Source: Bacteroidales bacterium (lineage in GTDB: Bacteria > Bacteroidota > Bacteroidia > Bacteroidales > UBA932). Taken from it: 64,000 bases of DNA. The stretch covers positions 163,953 through 227,952 of the forward strand of contig JAFZDJ010000003.1 of NCBI GenBank assembly GCA_017561265.1, in the 5' to 3' direction. Below, piece by piece: positions 27,317-37,389 of the stretch; the stretch's first letter is position 1; each line of letters opens with the position of its first letter. Below the pieces are notes generated by a model that did no database searches, was not told where the DNA came from, and saw only the letters and a list, made by a program, of their open reading frames with translations. Made by a program: the position numbers and the translations under genes.

Positions 27317-28222
27317 ATGTCGGAATATCACACTTCAGTATTGCTTGATGAGAGCGTTTCTGCTTTGATCGGCACAACATCAGGAATTTATGCAGACGCC
27401 ACTTTCGGCGGTGGAGGACACACCTCCGAGATTCTCAGGAGACTTTCTCCCGAGGGTCGCGTCATCGCTTTCGACCGCGACAGCGATGCCATTGCGAACA
27501 AGCCGGACGACCCACGTCTGACACTTATCAGGAGCGACTTCCGCTGGATGCACAACCATATCCTGCATCAGGGATATAAGGAAGGCATCGACGGAATCCT
27601 GGCGGATCTGGGAGTGTCATCACACCAGTTCGACACTGCAGAGCGAGGCTTCTCCTTCAGATATGAGGCTCCTCTGGACATGAGAATGAACCAGGAGGCT
27701 CAGATGAATGCAGCAGATATCGTCAACACCTACGAGATGCAGGATCTGGAGAAGATCCTGAGACTGTACGGAGAGGTGGACAACAGCAGAAGGATAGCCC
27801 AGATGATATGCAGGGCAAGGGAGACTGCCAGAATCGAGACCACTACGGATCTCGGCAAGGCAATTGAGGCGGCGCTTCCGAAGTTTGCAGAACATAAGTT
27901 CCTCGCAAAGGTATACCAGGCCTTGAGAATAGAGGTCAACCAGGAAATGAAGTCGCTGGAGAAGTTCCTGAGCGGAGCGGCAAAGTCCCTGAAACCTGGA
28001 GGAAAGCTTGTAGTGATAACATATCACTCTCTGGAAGACCGCATGGTGAAAAACTTCATCAAGGCTGGAAACATCGAGGGAAAGGTAGAGAAGGACTTCT
28101 TCGGAAATGCTACGGCACCGCTTAAGGCAGTGAACAGGAAACCGATCCTGCCTCAGGAAAGCGAGATAGCGTCCAACACAAGAGCAAGAAGTGCAAAACT
28201 CAGGATTGCAGAAAAGGAATAG
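27317..28222 (+). CDS. rsmH: 16S rRNA m4C1402 methyltransferase RsmH
   Basis: A 301-aa SAM-dependent enzyme (MraW) that N4-methylates C1402 in the 16S rRNA decoding centre. Opening YHTSVLLDESVSAL and DATFGGGGHTSEIL (SAM motif, about 25-38) are diagnostic; ILADLGVSSHQFD and DMRMN(Q) follow, with ITYHSLEDRMVK near the end. Full length. Second gene of the dcw cluster, with an unusually strong ribosome-binding site. Confidence 0.97.
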   Translation: MSEYHTSVLLDESVSALIGTTSGIYADATFGGGGHTSEILRRLSPEGRVIAFDRDSDAIANKPDDPRLTLIRSDFRWMHNHILHQGYKEGIDGILADLGVSSHQFDTAERGFSFRYEAPLDMRMNQEAQMNAADIVNTYEMQDLEKILRLYGEVDNSRRIAQMICRARETARIETTTDLGKAIEAALPKFAEHKFLAKVYQALRIEVNQEMKSLEKFLSGAAKSLKPGGKLVVITYHSLEDRMVKNFIKAGNIEGKVEKDFFGNATAPLKAVNRKPILPQESEIASNTRARSAKLRIAEKE

Positions 28223-28228
28223 GAAAGG

Positions 28229-28537
28229 ATGAGCTGGATAAGATCTATAATAAGCGGAGACATTCTCCTGCGCATGAGGGTCGACAGACTCTTCCCTTAT
28301 ATATTATATGCCTTTGTGCTCGGATGGCTGAGCATCTGGATGAGCTACAGGATGGAACAGACGATGATCATTGTGGAGAGAAACCGCAAGGAGCTCGAAT
28401 CCCTCAAGATCTACCATGCACAGAAGACATGCGAATATGTGGGATTCGACAGAATAAGCACGATCGAAACAATGCTTGAGGAGAAGGGATCGGAAATCAA
28501 GGCGCCGGAAAAGCCTGCAGATATTATCAGATATTGA
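28229..28537 (+). CDS. ftsL: FtsL-like cell division protein
   Basis: A 102-aa bitopic protein between rsmH and the PBP3 gene, the usual place of ftsL. It has one membrane segment (about 25-43, LFPYILYAFVLGWLSIWM) followed by a periplasmic helical region (MEQTMIIVERNRKELESLKI) suited to a coiled coil with a FtsB-like partner. FtsL links FtsQ to the FtsWI synthase. Sequence similarity is weak, as is normal for FtsL, so the call rests on size, topology and position. Confidence 0.78.
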   Translation: MSWIRSIISGDILLRMRVDRLFPYILYAFVLGWLSIWMSYRMEQTMIIVERNRKELESLKIYHAQKTCEYVGFDRISTIETMLEEKGSEIKAPEKPADIIRY

Positions 28538-28557
28538 AAGTAAGAGATAGAAACGAT

Positions 28558-30705
28558 ATGAAAGACAGAAAGGAAAGAGAGAAGCGCAGGGCCAGCAACG
28601 TGCTGACAGCCTTTCATATACTGTTTCTTACAGCAGCATTGGCGATAATAGTGAAGATTGTCATCCTTCAGTTCTTCTGGGAGCCGGATCAGAGATACAT
28701 CCACCATTTCCATCCTAAGAAGCAGAAGGAGGAACTTGATCCCCAGAGGGGCTCGATCATAGACCACAACGGAAAGCTTCTGGCCATGTCGACTCCCATG
28801 TACAATGTCTACATGGACTGCTACGTGCTGAAGGAAGAAAACGAGAGAGCTGATGCAAAGGCCAGAGAGAACGCAAAGGAAGGAGAGGAAGTTGAATCCA
28901 AGGAGAAGATCTGGATAGGAAAGGCCGAAGCACTTGCAAAGAGACTTCCGGAGGTTCTCAAGGATGAAGGAAAGTCCGCCTCATATTATAGCGAGCTTAT
29001 TTCTTCAGGAAGACGCAACAAGCGAAGATATGTATCCATAGTGAAGAACATAGACCATGGAACCTTGCAGCAGCTGAAGGAACTGCCTCTCTTCAACGAA
29101 AGACCCTTATACAGCGGAATGATCGTGGAGAAGGTGGACACAAGGCAGTATCCTTACGAAGGACTGGCAAGACGAGTGATCGGATATGTGAAACACAACA
29201 AGGACACCAACTCGCGCCACATCGGTATAGAAGGAAAATACGACTACATTCTTCACGGAGAGCAGGGAGTGGAATGGAAGAAGGTGACCGACAATAAGGT
29301 CATGATCAAGGATGTGGACAGCAGTGCGGTGAAGGCCGAAGACGGAATCGACGTAAGGACCACTTTGGACATCAACATACAGGACATCGCAGACCGCGCG
29401 TTGAGAAGAAACATGGCGGCGGAAGAAGACATCGTAGGCGGATGCGTAGTCGTACTTGATGTGAAGACAGGAGCTGTAAGAGCGATGGTGAACCTCCAGA
29501 AGGACAAGCAGGGAGAATTCCGTGAAGTCTTCAATATGGCGGCAGGAAGACCTGCAGAGCCGGGTTCCGTGTTCAAGGCTGTAACGATGACAACACTTCT
29601 TGAAGATGGAAAGATCGAGCTGGAGACAAAGATTCCGACCAACCACGGCCGTATGCTGGACATGCCGGAGATAAAGAATGCCGACGAATACATAACCAAC
29701 TACGAAAGACGTAACAAGACAGACAGGATATCTGTCATCGACGGATTCAAGATATCATCAAACTATGTATTCCGCCGTCTGGTGAAGGATTATTACGGAG
29801 ACAAGCCGGAAGAATTCATAAGCAGGCTGCATGAGTACAATTTCGGAGAGGCATACGAATTCGAGCTCAACGAGCAAGGAAGTGCAAAGCCTAGGATACC
29901 GGATCCTCAGAGTTCGGGATGGACAATGTCAGACCTGGTGTCAGTTGCAATCGGATATTCGGTCAGAGTGACGCCTCTTCAGGTCGCGACCTTCTACAAT
30001 GCCATAGCCAACAAGGGAAGAATGATGAAGCCCTATGTTGTCGAGAGTCACGAGAAGAACGGTCAGGTGGTGAAAGAGTTCAAGCCAACTCTCCTGAACG
30101 GATCCATCTGTTCTAAAGCGACGGCAGACACGCTTACAAGAGCATTGAAGATGGTGACATTGGAGGGAACGGCCAGCAAGCTCAAGAATGCCAAGTGTAC
30201 GATCGCAGGAAAGACCGGAACATCAAGAATGCACCTCACGACAGAGGAAAGAGCCGGCAGCAGAGATCCGTACACGGACATCAACGGACGCAAGAAGCAT
30301 CAGGCGACATTCGTAGGATTCTTCCCGGCTGACGAGCCTAAGTACACGGCGATAGTAGTGGTATATACAGGCCTTATCAGTCACAACGTTTACGGAGGAA
30401 CCGTTCCTGCCCTGACATTCAAGGATATCGCTGACGGACTCTGGTCGTATGACAGCGAATGGGGACGGGAGCTTAAGTCAAGAGGCAGCGTGCCGGAGAT
30501 GCAGGCGGAACACATAAGCATATCCAAGGATGCTGATTCCCCTGTTCCGGATCTGACTGGACTGGGACTGACAGATGCCTTGTATGCAATTGAGAACAAC
30601 GGCTACAGGTGCAGACATAAAGGCAGCGGCCATGTGGCCAGCCAGAGCCCTAAGGCAGGAATAAAGTTAAAGAAAGGTGAAACAATCAATATAGTGCTTA
30701 AATGA
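28558..30705 (+). CDS. ftsI: Division transpeptidase PBP3 with PASTA domain
   Basis: A 715-aa class B penicillin-binding protein that crosslinks septal peptidoglycan with FtsW. One N-terminal membrane segment (about 14-36), a pedestal domain, then the transpeptidase with the acyl-Ser motif SVFK (about 337-340), SSN (about 399) and KTGTS (about 551-555). A C-terminal PASTA domain (VPDLTGLGLTDAL to GETINIVLK) is present, as in many Bacteroidota FtsI. An in-frame TTG at 28534 overlaps the ftsL stop; the ATG at 28558 is preferred because it gives the usual short basic N-terminus. Confidence 0.95.
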   Translation: MKDRKEREKRRASNVLTAFHILFLTAALAIIVKIVILQFFWEPDQRYIHHFHPKKQKEELDPQRGSIIDHNGKLLAMSTPMYNVYMDCYVLKEENERADAKARENAKEGEEVESKEKIWIGKAEALAKRLPEVLKDEGKSASYYSELISSGRRNKRRYVSIVKNIDHGTLQQLKELPLFNERPLYSGMIVEKVDTRQYPYEGLARRVIGYVKHNKDTNSRHIGIEGKYDYILHGEQGVEWKKVTDNKVMIKDVDSSAVKAEDGIDVRTTLDINIQDIADRALRRNMAAEEDIVGGCVVVLDVKTGAVRAMVNLQKDKQGEFREVFNMAAGRPAEPGSVFKAVTMTTLLEDGKIELETKIPTNHGRMLDMPEIKNADEYITNYERRNKTDRISVIDGFKISSNYVFRRLVKDYYGDKPEEFISRLHEYNFGEAYEFELNEQGSAKPRIPDPQSSGWTMSDLVSVAIGYSVRVTPLQVATFYNAIANKGRMMKPYVVESHEKNGQVVKEFKPTLLNGSICSKATADTLTRALKMVTLEGTASKLKNAKCTIAGKTGTSRMHLTTEERAGSRDPYTDINGRKKHQATFVGFFPADEPKYTAIVVVYTGLISHNVYGGTVPALTFKDIADGLWSYDSEWGRELKSRGSVPEMQAEHISISKDADSPVPDLTGLGLTDALYAIENNGYRCRHKGSGHVASQSPKAGIKLKKGETINIVLK

Positions 30706-32177
30706 TACTGGAGAAAGTCATAGCGGACAGCGGTGTTACAGCCGTGGAAGGCAGCGTGGACATTGACATCACGTCTGTCTGCAACGATTCGAGGAAAGCG
30801 GCCCAAGGGTCGCTGTTCGTCGCTGTCAAAGGCTTTGCAAGCGACGGTCACAACTTCATTGCAACGGCAGTGAAGAACGGAGCTTGCGTTGTCGTATGCG
30901 AGGACATCGACATGGCTCACAGACAGATCGCCGAGGCAGGTGCTGAGGACATAACCATCGTATCGGTGAAGTCTTCCAGATATGCATTGGCTATCATCGC
31001 CTCGAACTTCTATGACAATCCGTCCGAGAAGCTCACACTTGTGGGCATCACAGGCACTAACGGAAAGACCACGACCGTGACACTCCTGTACAGGATGTTC
31101 ACATCTCTGGGATACAGCTGCGGACTTCTCTCCACAATTGCCAACTACGTAGGAAACAGGGGATATGAGGCGGTGAACACGACTTCCGACCCGCTTACCA
31201 TCAATTCGCTTCTGAACGAGATGGTGGAGGCCGGATGCGGATACTGCTTCATGGAGGTCAGTTCGATAGGAGTGGAACAGGACAGGGTTGCCGGACTTAA
31301 GTTCAAGGCCGGAATCTTCTCCAACCTCACCCACGACCACCTGGACTATCACAAGACTTTTGCAGAATACCTCAGGTGCAAGAAGCTTTTCTTCGACACC
31401 CTTCCGGCAGACGCCTACGCAATAACAAACATTGACGACCGCAACGGAATGGTCATGCTGCAGAACACCAAAGCACAGGTCGTGACATATTCATGCAGGA
31501 AGATCGCTGACCATACCTGCCATATCGTAGAGCAGAGTTTCGAGGGAATGCAGCTCAGAATCGACGGATATGAAAGCTGGAGCAGCCTTATAGGCCTGCA
31601 TAACGCATATAATCTTCTGGCCATCTACACGACAGCAGTCGTGCTAGGAACAGACCCTCAGGAGGCTCTCGTGGCACTCAGCAGCCTGAAACCGGCACCT
31701 GGAAGACTGGAAAACATCAGAGGCCCGAAGGACATTTCGGTAATCATAGACTACGCACACACTCCGGATGCATTGGAGAATGTACTGAAGACACTCCGCG
31801 AGATCGCACCGGACCGTGAACTCATATGCCTCTTCGGCTGTGGCGGAGACAGAGACAGAAGCAAACGTCCTGAAATGGCCGCAATAGCCCAGAAGCTTTC
31901 CGACAGGATAATCGTCACATCCGACAACAGCCGCACGGAGAAGACATCGGACATCATGGCAGACATAAAGGCCGGATTTGACCTGAGCGGAAGATCAAGA
32001 TCTCTCTTCATCGAAGACAGGGAGGAGGCCATCAGAACAGCCATAATGATCGCCGGCCAGGGAGCCACGATCCTGCTTGCAGGAAAAGGACATGAAACCT
32101 ATCAGATCATAGGAACTGAAAAAAGACATTTTGACGAAAGAGAGATAGTTACGGAAATATTCGAAAACCTGAATTGA
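30702..32177 (+). CDS. murE: UDP-MurNAc-tripeptide synthetase MurE
   Basis: A 491-aa ligase adding the third amino acid to UDP-MurNAc-L-Ala-D-Glu. ATP loop GTNGKTT at about 118-124; [16 protein letters not shown] and [15 protein letters not shown] follow. The amino-acid selectivity motif, DNPR in meso-diaminopimelate enzymes, reads DNSR here (about 407); the arginine that contacts diaminopimelate is kept, so meso-DAP is the likely substrate. The ATG overlaps the ftsI stop (ATGA). Confidence 0.95.
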   Translation: MILEKVIADSGVTAVEGSVDIDITSVCNDSRKAAQGSLFVAVKGFASDGHNFIATAVKNGACVVVCEDIDMAHRQIAEAGAEDITIVSVKSSRYALAIIASNFYDNPSEKLTLVGITGTNGKTTTVTLLYRMFTSLGYSCGLLSTIANYVGNRGYEAVNTTSDPLTINSLLNEMVEAGCGYCFMEVSSIGVEQDRVAGLKFKAGIFSNLTHDHLDYHKTFAEYLRCKKLFFDTLPADAYAITNIDDRNGMVMLQNTKAQVVTYSCRKIADHTCHIVEQSFEGMQLRIDGYESWSSLIGLHNAYNLLAIYTTAVVLGTDPQEALVALSSLKPAPGRLENIRGPKDISVIIDYAHTPDALENVLKTLREIAPDRELICLFGCGGDRDRSKRPEMAAIAQKLSDRIIVTSDNSRTEKTSDIMADIKAGFDLSGRSRSLFIEDREEAIRTAIMIAGQGATILLAGKGHETYQIIGTEKRHFDEREIVTEIFENLN

Positions 32178-32178
32178 C

Positions 32179-33480
32179 ATGCTTTATCACCTCATAGAAT
32201 ATCTGAAGAATCTGGGAATCGACATCCCCGGACAGGGCCTCTTCGGCTACCTGTCCTTCAGGGCCATCGTGGCGTTCACCCTGTCGCTTCTGATTTCGAT
32301 CTTCGCAGGAAAGAAAATCATCCGCTGGATCCAGAAGAAACAGATCGGAGAAGAAATCCGTGACCTGGGACTTGAAGGACAGATGGCAAAAAAAGGCACT
32401 CCTACAATGGGAGGAATAATAATCTTCCTTGCCATCATCGTACCTGTCCTGCTTGTCGGCGACCTCACAAACATCTATACCATCCTTCTTCTGATCAGTG
32501 CGGTGTGGTTCTTCATCACCGGATTCGCTGACGACTACATCAAGGTGTTCAAGAAGAACAAGGAAGGAATGAGCGAGAGGACAAAACTGATCTCGCAGGG
32601 ACTTATCGGACTCGCGATCGGTCTTGCCGTATGCTTCAGCGACGACATCGTGGTAAGAGAGAACATCTCGCTCGCAGACACAATGGCGATCGAGGCCACA
32701 AGCGACAGCATGAGCATCCCGGACGATGCCGGCTACGGCACAATGACCGAGAAGCATGATGTGATAAAGAGCACAAAGACCACAATACCTTTCGTAAAGA
32801 GTCATGAATTCGACTACAAGTGGCTGTCGCCGTTCAAGGGAACATTCGGATGGTACTGCAAATGGGCGATATATGTGCTCATGATCATCATCGTGATCAC
32901 TGCATGTTCGAACGGAGTCAACCTCACAGACGGAATGGACGGTCTGGCTACAGGAACATCGGCCATAGTAGGAGTAGTGCTTGGTATATTCGCATGGCTT
33001 TCAGGAAACATCCTCAATGCGGAATACCTCAACATAATGTACATACCGGGAAGCGGTGAGATCGCCGTATTCATGTCTGCCTTTGTCGGCGCCCTCATCG
33101 GTTTCCTCTGGTATAACTCATTCCCTGCACAGGTATTCATGGGAGATACAGGAAGCCTGATGCTTGGAGGTATAATCGGAGTATGTGCAGTCCTCATAAG
33201 AAAGGAGCTCCTTCTTCCGATCCTCTGCGGAATCTTCTTCGTGGAAAGCCTGTCCGTACTTATGCAGAGATTCTATTTCAAGTACACAAAGAAAAAATAT
33301 GGTGAAGGACGCAGGATCTTCAAGATGGCGCCTCTCCATCACCATTATCAGAAAGAAGGCATTCCGGCTCTGATACAGAAGCCGGCAAAGGCAATGCCGG
33401 AAGCAAAGATCGTGACCAGATTCTGGATCGTGGGAATGATACTGGCCGTGATCACAATAGCACTTTTGAAGGTAAGATAA
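32179..33480 (+). CDS. mraY: Phospho-MurNAc-pentapeptide transferase MraY
   Basis: A 433-aa polytopic enzyme making lipid I from UDP-MurNAc-pentapeptide and undecaprenyl phosphate. Family motifs are [22 protein letters not shown] (catalytic Asp pair) and [35 protein letters not shown] and the HHHYQ loop near the end complete the active site. An extra loop of about 60 residues (about 155-220) with no membrane segment makes it longer than the usual 360 aa; such insertions occur in Bacteroidota MraY. One base separates it from murE. Confidence 0.96.
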   Translation: MLYHLIEYLKNLGIDIPGQGLFGYLSFRAIVAFTLSLLISIFAGKKIIRWIQKKQIGEEIRDLGLEGQMAKKGTPTMGGIIIFLAIIVPVLLVGDLTNIYTILLLISAVWFFITGFADDYIKVFKKNKEGMSERTKLISQGLIGLAIGLAVCFSDDIVVRENISLADTMAIEATSDSMSIPDDAGYGTMTEKHDVIKSTKTTIPFVKSHEFDYKWLSPFKGTFGWYCKWAIYVLMIIIVITACSNGVNLTDGMDGLATGTSAIVGVVLGIFAWLSGNILNAEYLNIMYIPGSGEIAVFMSAFVGALIGFLWYNSFPAQVFMGDTGSLMLGGIIGVCAVLIRKELLLPILCGIFFVESLSVLMQRFYFKYTKKKYGEGRRIFKMAPLHHHYQKEGIPALIQKPAKAMPEAKIVTRFWIVGMILAVITIALLKVR

Positions 33481-33496
33481 ATCGTTATATCAAGAT

Positions 33497-34831
33497 ATGT
33501 CCAGAGTAGTAGTATTAGGTGGAGGCGAAAGCGGTGTAGGTTCCGCAGTCCTCGCGAAGGTAAAGGGATTTGATGTTTTCCTTTCCGACATGGGAAACAT
33601 TTCAGAAAAATATGTGGCGATGCTCGAGGAATGGAATATTCCTTTCGAGCAGGGAAAGCATTCTGAGGAGCTTATCCTCAACGCAGACGAGGTCATCAAG
33701 AGTCCGGGAATACCTTCGACAGCACCTATGGTCAGGAAACTGACCGACGGTGGTATAAATGTCATTTCGGAAATCGAATTCGCCGGAAGATATGATTCGG
33801 CGAAGAAGGTATGCATCACAGGAAGCAACGGAAAGACGACTACGACGTCGCTGATCTACCATCTTCTGAAGAATGCAGGTCTGAACGTAGGACTGGGAGG
33901 CAACATCGGCAAGAGCTACGCTTATCAGGTGGCTACCGAGCAGCACGACATATATGTACTGGAGCTCAGCAGCTTCCAGCTGGATAATGTATACGATTTC
34001 AAGGCCGACATAGCCATAATCACCAACATTACGCCGGACCATCTGGACAGGTACGACTACAAGATGGAGAATTATGTGAAGTCGAAGTTCCGCATCACCC
34101 GCAACATGTCAAGCGACGACTGCTTCATCTTCTGCTCCGACGACGAGATTACGATCAGACATCTTGATCAGATCGTGATGAAGGCTCAGAAACTTCCGTT
34201 CTCACAGAAGGAAGAGGTGGCTCAGGGAGCATTCGTGAAGGACGACAGGATGATAGTCCGTTACAAGGATGACGAATGCGACATGTATCTTCAGGAGCTC
34301 GCTCTCGGCGGAAAGCACAATATCTACAATTCGATGGCGGCTGCTATTGCGGCAAAAGTCATGGACATCGACAACGAGGCCATCAGAAGCGGACTCGCCA
34401 CATTCCAGTCTGTCGAGCACCGACTTGAAAAGGTACTCAGCATCAGAGACGTGCTTTACATCAATGACTCAAAGGCTACGAATGTGGATTCCGCATGGTA
34501 CGCACTCGAGTGCCAGACAAGACCTGTAATATGGATTGTAGGCGGAACAGACAAGGGCAACGACTACTCAAGCCTCATCCCGCTTGCAAAGGAGAAGGTG
34601 AAGGCGATGATCTGCATGGGACTGGACAATGCGAAATTCCATTCGTCATTTGAAGGAATCGTGCCTGAGATTCACGATGTGACATCAGCAAAGGATGCCG
34701 TAAAGCTGGCTGACAGCCTCGCTGCATCAGGAGACGTCGTCCTGCTCTCACCATGCTGTGCAAGCTTCGACCTCTTCAAGAACTACGAGGACAGAGGAAG
34801 GCAATTCAAGGAAGCGGTAAGGAACCTATAG
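33497..34831 (+). CDS. murD: UDP-MurNAc-L-alanine:D-glutamate ligase MurD
   Basis: A 444-aa cytoplasmic ligase adding D-glutamate to UDP-MurNAc-L-Ala. The N-terminal Rossmann-like VVVLGGGESGVGSAVLA binds UDP, the ATP loop GSNGKTTTTSLIYHLL lies at about 109-124, and EHRLEKV plus NDSKATNVDSAWYAL (about 328-345) are conserved in Mur ligases. The end LSPCCASFDLFKNYEDRGRQFKEAV is a MurD hallmark. In the dcw cluster between mraY and ftsW. Confidence 0.97.
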   Translation: MSRVVVLGGGESGVGSAVLAKVKGFDVFLSDMGNISEKYVAMLEEWNIPFEQGKHSEELILNADEVIKSPGIPSTAPMVRKLTDGGINVISEIEFAGRYDSAKKVCITGSNGKTTTTSLIYHLLKNAGLNVGLGGNIGKSYAYQVATEQHDIYVLELSSFQLDNVYDFKADIAIITNITPDHLDRYDYKMENYVKSKFRITRNMSSDDCFIFCSDDEITIRHLDQIVMKAQKLPFSQKEEVAQGAFVKDDRMIVRYKDDECDMYLQELALGGKHNIYNSMAAAIAAKVMDIDNEAIRSGLATFQSVEHRLEKVLSIRDVLYINDSKATNVDSAWYALECQTRPVIWIVGGTDKGNDYSSLIPLAKEKVKAMICMGLDNAKFHSSFEGIVPEIHDVTSAKDAVKLADSLAASGDVVLLSPCCASFDLFKNYEDRGRQFKEAVRNL

Positions 34832-34834
34832 AAT

Positions 34835-36244
34835 ATGGAAAACAACGGGTACAACAAGCCGGAGGCTCAGAAAAAAGGCCTCTGGGGCATCATAGACAGT
34901 ATAGAAGGAGATAAGGTAATCTGGATTATCGTACTCCTTCTTATTCTCATTTCTGTACTTGCCATATTCTCGTCGACTCCCCTCTTGTCTGACGATACGA
35001 GGATTGAGATCATGAAAAGCCACGGAGGAGTGGCTGTCGGCGGACTGATCATGATAATACTGATGTACAAGTTCATCAACAAGATCGGTATCTACAGGTT
35101 CTTCTCCAGATTCGGATTCTTCATAACGCTTGTCCTGCTGCTCATTCTGGACTTCCATATGAACCTCGGATTCATAAGAGCACAACATATCAACGGAGCA
35201 TGGAGAACCCTGAGTCTTTTCGGCTTCCAGATCCATGTTTTCGAGATTGCGAAAGTAGCGATGGTAATGTACCTTGCCTGGGCTCTGCACGCATATAAAC
35301 AGGATTGCGAAGCGATGGAGGAAGGAAGGGAAAGCAGCACATTCAGTCTTGCGAACAGTCTGGCATTGCACCCTCGTCTCGCATTCATGAAGAAGCCTCT
35401 GGCAAAGAGATGCCTCTACATCTACGGTCCGTCACTACTGATATGCGGACTCGTAGCTCCGGGAAGTAACTCCAGCGCAATATTCATTGCCCTGGTACTG
35501 ATCGGAACAATGCTGATCGGAGGCATAAAGATGAAAGAGCTGCTGATCCCAGGTGTCGTGATCGTACTTATGGCATTAGCCGCTGCAGGTCTGCACAAAG
35601 CCACAGACGGAGATTTCATGCCACGCCTGAAGACATTCTTCAGCAGATTGGACGCAAAATATGACACTGAAAATCTTGGCGAACTGGAACCGAATTCAAG
35701 AGAATTCTGGGATGCAATCGATGACATCAGACAGCCATATGGAGCAAAGATAGCGATACACGAGGGCGGACTTCTCGGAAAAGGCAGTGGAAACAGCACT
35801 CAGAAATACTCCGTGACACATATATACTCAGACTATATGTTCAGCTTCCTCATAGAGGAATACGGACTTATCGGAGGCATATTCATCATACTTCTGTATA
35901 TCAGCCTGATAGCGCGATGTTCAATGATATCACGCTTGTGCGGTAACGAATTTGCGAAGATCGCCATCGGAGGACTGGCATTCCTGATAACAGGACAGGC
36001 ATTCATGCACATGCTAGTGAATGTGGACATCATGCCTATGACAGGACAGACCCTGCCTCTGATCAGTGACGGAGCCAGCGCCTTCCTGATGTCATGCCTT
36101 GCTTTCGGAATCATACTTTCAATAAGCAGGATGGCGAAGAAGAAGGTCCAGGCCATGGAAGAATCGATGATAAGCGCGCCGGAAGATGACATTCAGGAAC
36201 GTATGACAATACTCGAGCAGATCGAGGACAACATCAATGAATAA
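34835..36244 (+). CDS. ftsW: Septal peptidoglycan glycosyltransferase FtsW
   Basis: A 469-aa SEDS polymerase with about 10 membrane segments that makes septal glycan strands with the PBP3 encoded upstream. Family marks are GAWRTLSLFGFQIHVFEIAKVA (the R-E-rich loop before a catalytic region), the GKGSGNSTQKY loop and the terminal DIMPMTGQTLPLISDGASA. A charged cytoplasmic tail follows. It starts 3 nt after murD; its end overlaps murG by 8 nt. Confidence 0.95.
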   Translation: MENNGYNKPEAQKKGLWGIIDSIEGDKVIWIIVLLLILISVLAIFSSTPLLSDDTRIEIMKSHGGVAVGGLIMIILMYKFINKIGIYRFFSRFGFFITLVLLLILDFHMNLGFIRAQHINGAWRTLSLFGFQIHVFEIAKVAMVMYLAWALHAYKQDCEAMEEGRESSTFSLANSLALHPRLAFMKKPLAKRCLYIYGPSLLICGLVAPGSNSSAIFIALVLIGTMLIGGIKMKELLIPGVVIVLMALAAAGLHKATDGDFMPRLKTFFSRLDAKYDTENLGELEPNSREFWDAIDDIRQPYGAKIAIHEGGLLGKGSGNSTQKYSVTHIYSDYMFSFLIEEYGLIGGIFIILLYISLIARCSMISRLCGNEFAKIAIGGLAFLITGQAFMHMLVNVDIMPMTGQTLPLISDGASAFLMSCLAFGIILSISRMAKKKVQAMEESMISAPEDDIQERMTILEQIEDNINE

Positions 36245-37388
36245 GATGGGACAGTACAGGAAAATAAGAGCCATAATAAGCGGAGGCGGCACGGGAGGAC
36301 ATATCTTTCCGGCCATTTCCATTGCAAACATGCTGAAGGAATTCAACCCTGAAAACGAGATACTTTTCGTCGGTGCCGACGGAAGGATGGAGATGGAAAG
36401 AGTCCCGGCTGCCGGATATGAAATAGTCGGACTTCCGGTGGCAGGTCTTCAGAGAAAGCTCACGCTGTCGAATCTCGCCCTCCCTTTCAAGGTACTGAAG
36501 AGCGTCAGAATGGCAAAGAAGCTCATCAGAGACTTCAAGCCGGACATTGCCATCGGCGTGGGCGGATATGCCAGCGCTCCCCTGCTCTGGGCCGCATCAA
36601 GAATGGGAATCCCTACCCTCATCCAGGAGCAGAACGGATTTGCAGGACTGACCAACAAGATCCTCGGCAAGAAAGCGAAGAGCATCTGCGTCGCATATGA
36701 GGGCATGGAAAGATTCTTCCCGGCCGACAGGATAATCCTCAGCGGCAATCCTATCAGAAAGGAAATCGTTCCTGCAACAGAAGAAATGAAGCAGGAAGCA
36801 TTCTCCTTCTACGGCCTCGATCCTGACATGAAGCACATACTCATAGTCGGAGGAAGCCTGGGAAGCGGAACCCTCAATAAGGCGATGATGAAATGGATAA
36901 GCGACGGCTGTCCCGGGGGAAAGGGCATGGAAATCATCTGGCAGTGCGGAAGATACTATAAGCCGTCAGTGGATGCATTCATGAAGGAAGCGGCTGAAAA
37001 AGGCCTAGGAGGCGAATGTCTGAAACACATAAGCCATTCCGACTTCATAAAAAGGATGGATCTTGCATATGCAGCTGCAGACGTAGTGATATCACGTTCA
37101 GGAGCAAGTTCGATCTCGGAACTTTGCGCGGCTCACAAGGCTTCGATCTTCGTTCCTTCGCCCAATGTGACAGAAGATCATCAGACCCATAACGCCATGG
37201 CATTGGTACGAAAGGATGCGGGAATGATAGTAAAGGACAGCGAAGCTGAAGAAAAGCTCATGAAAACCGCATGCGGACTGATAGAAGATCCTGAAAAGAT
37301 CGCTCTTATGGAGAAGAATGCAGCTGCGCTCGCAAAGACAGACGCGGGTGAAACCATAGTAAGGGAAGTGTACAGAATACTCGGATAA
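36237..37388 (+). CDS. murG: UDP-GlcNAc transferase MurG
   Basis: A 383-aa peripheral membrane GT-B glycosyltransferase converting lipid I to lipid II. SGGGTGGHIFPAISIA near the N-terminus is the first G-loop; GVGGYASAPLLWAA, IQEQNGFAGLTNK and the UDP-GlcNAc-binding SRSGASSISELCA (about 284-296) with the following FVPSPNVTEDHQTHNAM complete the site. A second ATG 9 nt downstream (36246) is possible. It overlaps ftsW by 8 nt and ends 1 nt before murC. Confidence 0.96.
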   Translation: MNKMGQYRKIRAIISGGGTGGHIFPAISIANMLKEFNPENEILFVGADGRMEMERVPAAGYEIVGLPVAGLQRKLTLSNLALPFKVLKSVRMAKKLIRDFKPDIAIGVGGYASAPLLWAASRMGIPTLIQEQNGFAGLTNKILGKKAKSICVAYEGMERFFPADRIILSGNPIRKEIVPATEEMKQEAFSFYGLDPDMKHILIVGGSLGSGTLNKAMMKWISDGCPGGKGMEIIWQCGRYYKPSVDAFMKEAAEKGLGGECLKHISHSDFIKRMDLAYAAADVVISRSGASSISELCAAHKASIFVPSPNVTEDHQTHNAMALVRKDAGMIVKDSEAEEKLMKTACGLIEDPEKIALMEKNAAALAKTDAGETIVREVYRILG

Positions 37389-37389
37389 G

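Noticed and set aside
28534..28557. TTG at 28534 as start of ftsI
   Set aside because: Possible because it overlaps the ftsL stop, but the ATG at 28558 gives the usual short cytoplasmic N-terminus and a stronger start codon.
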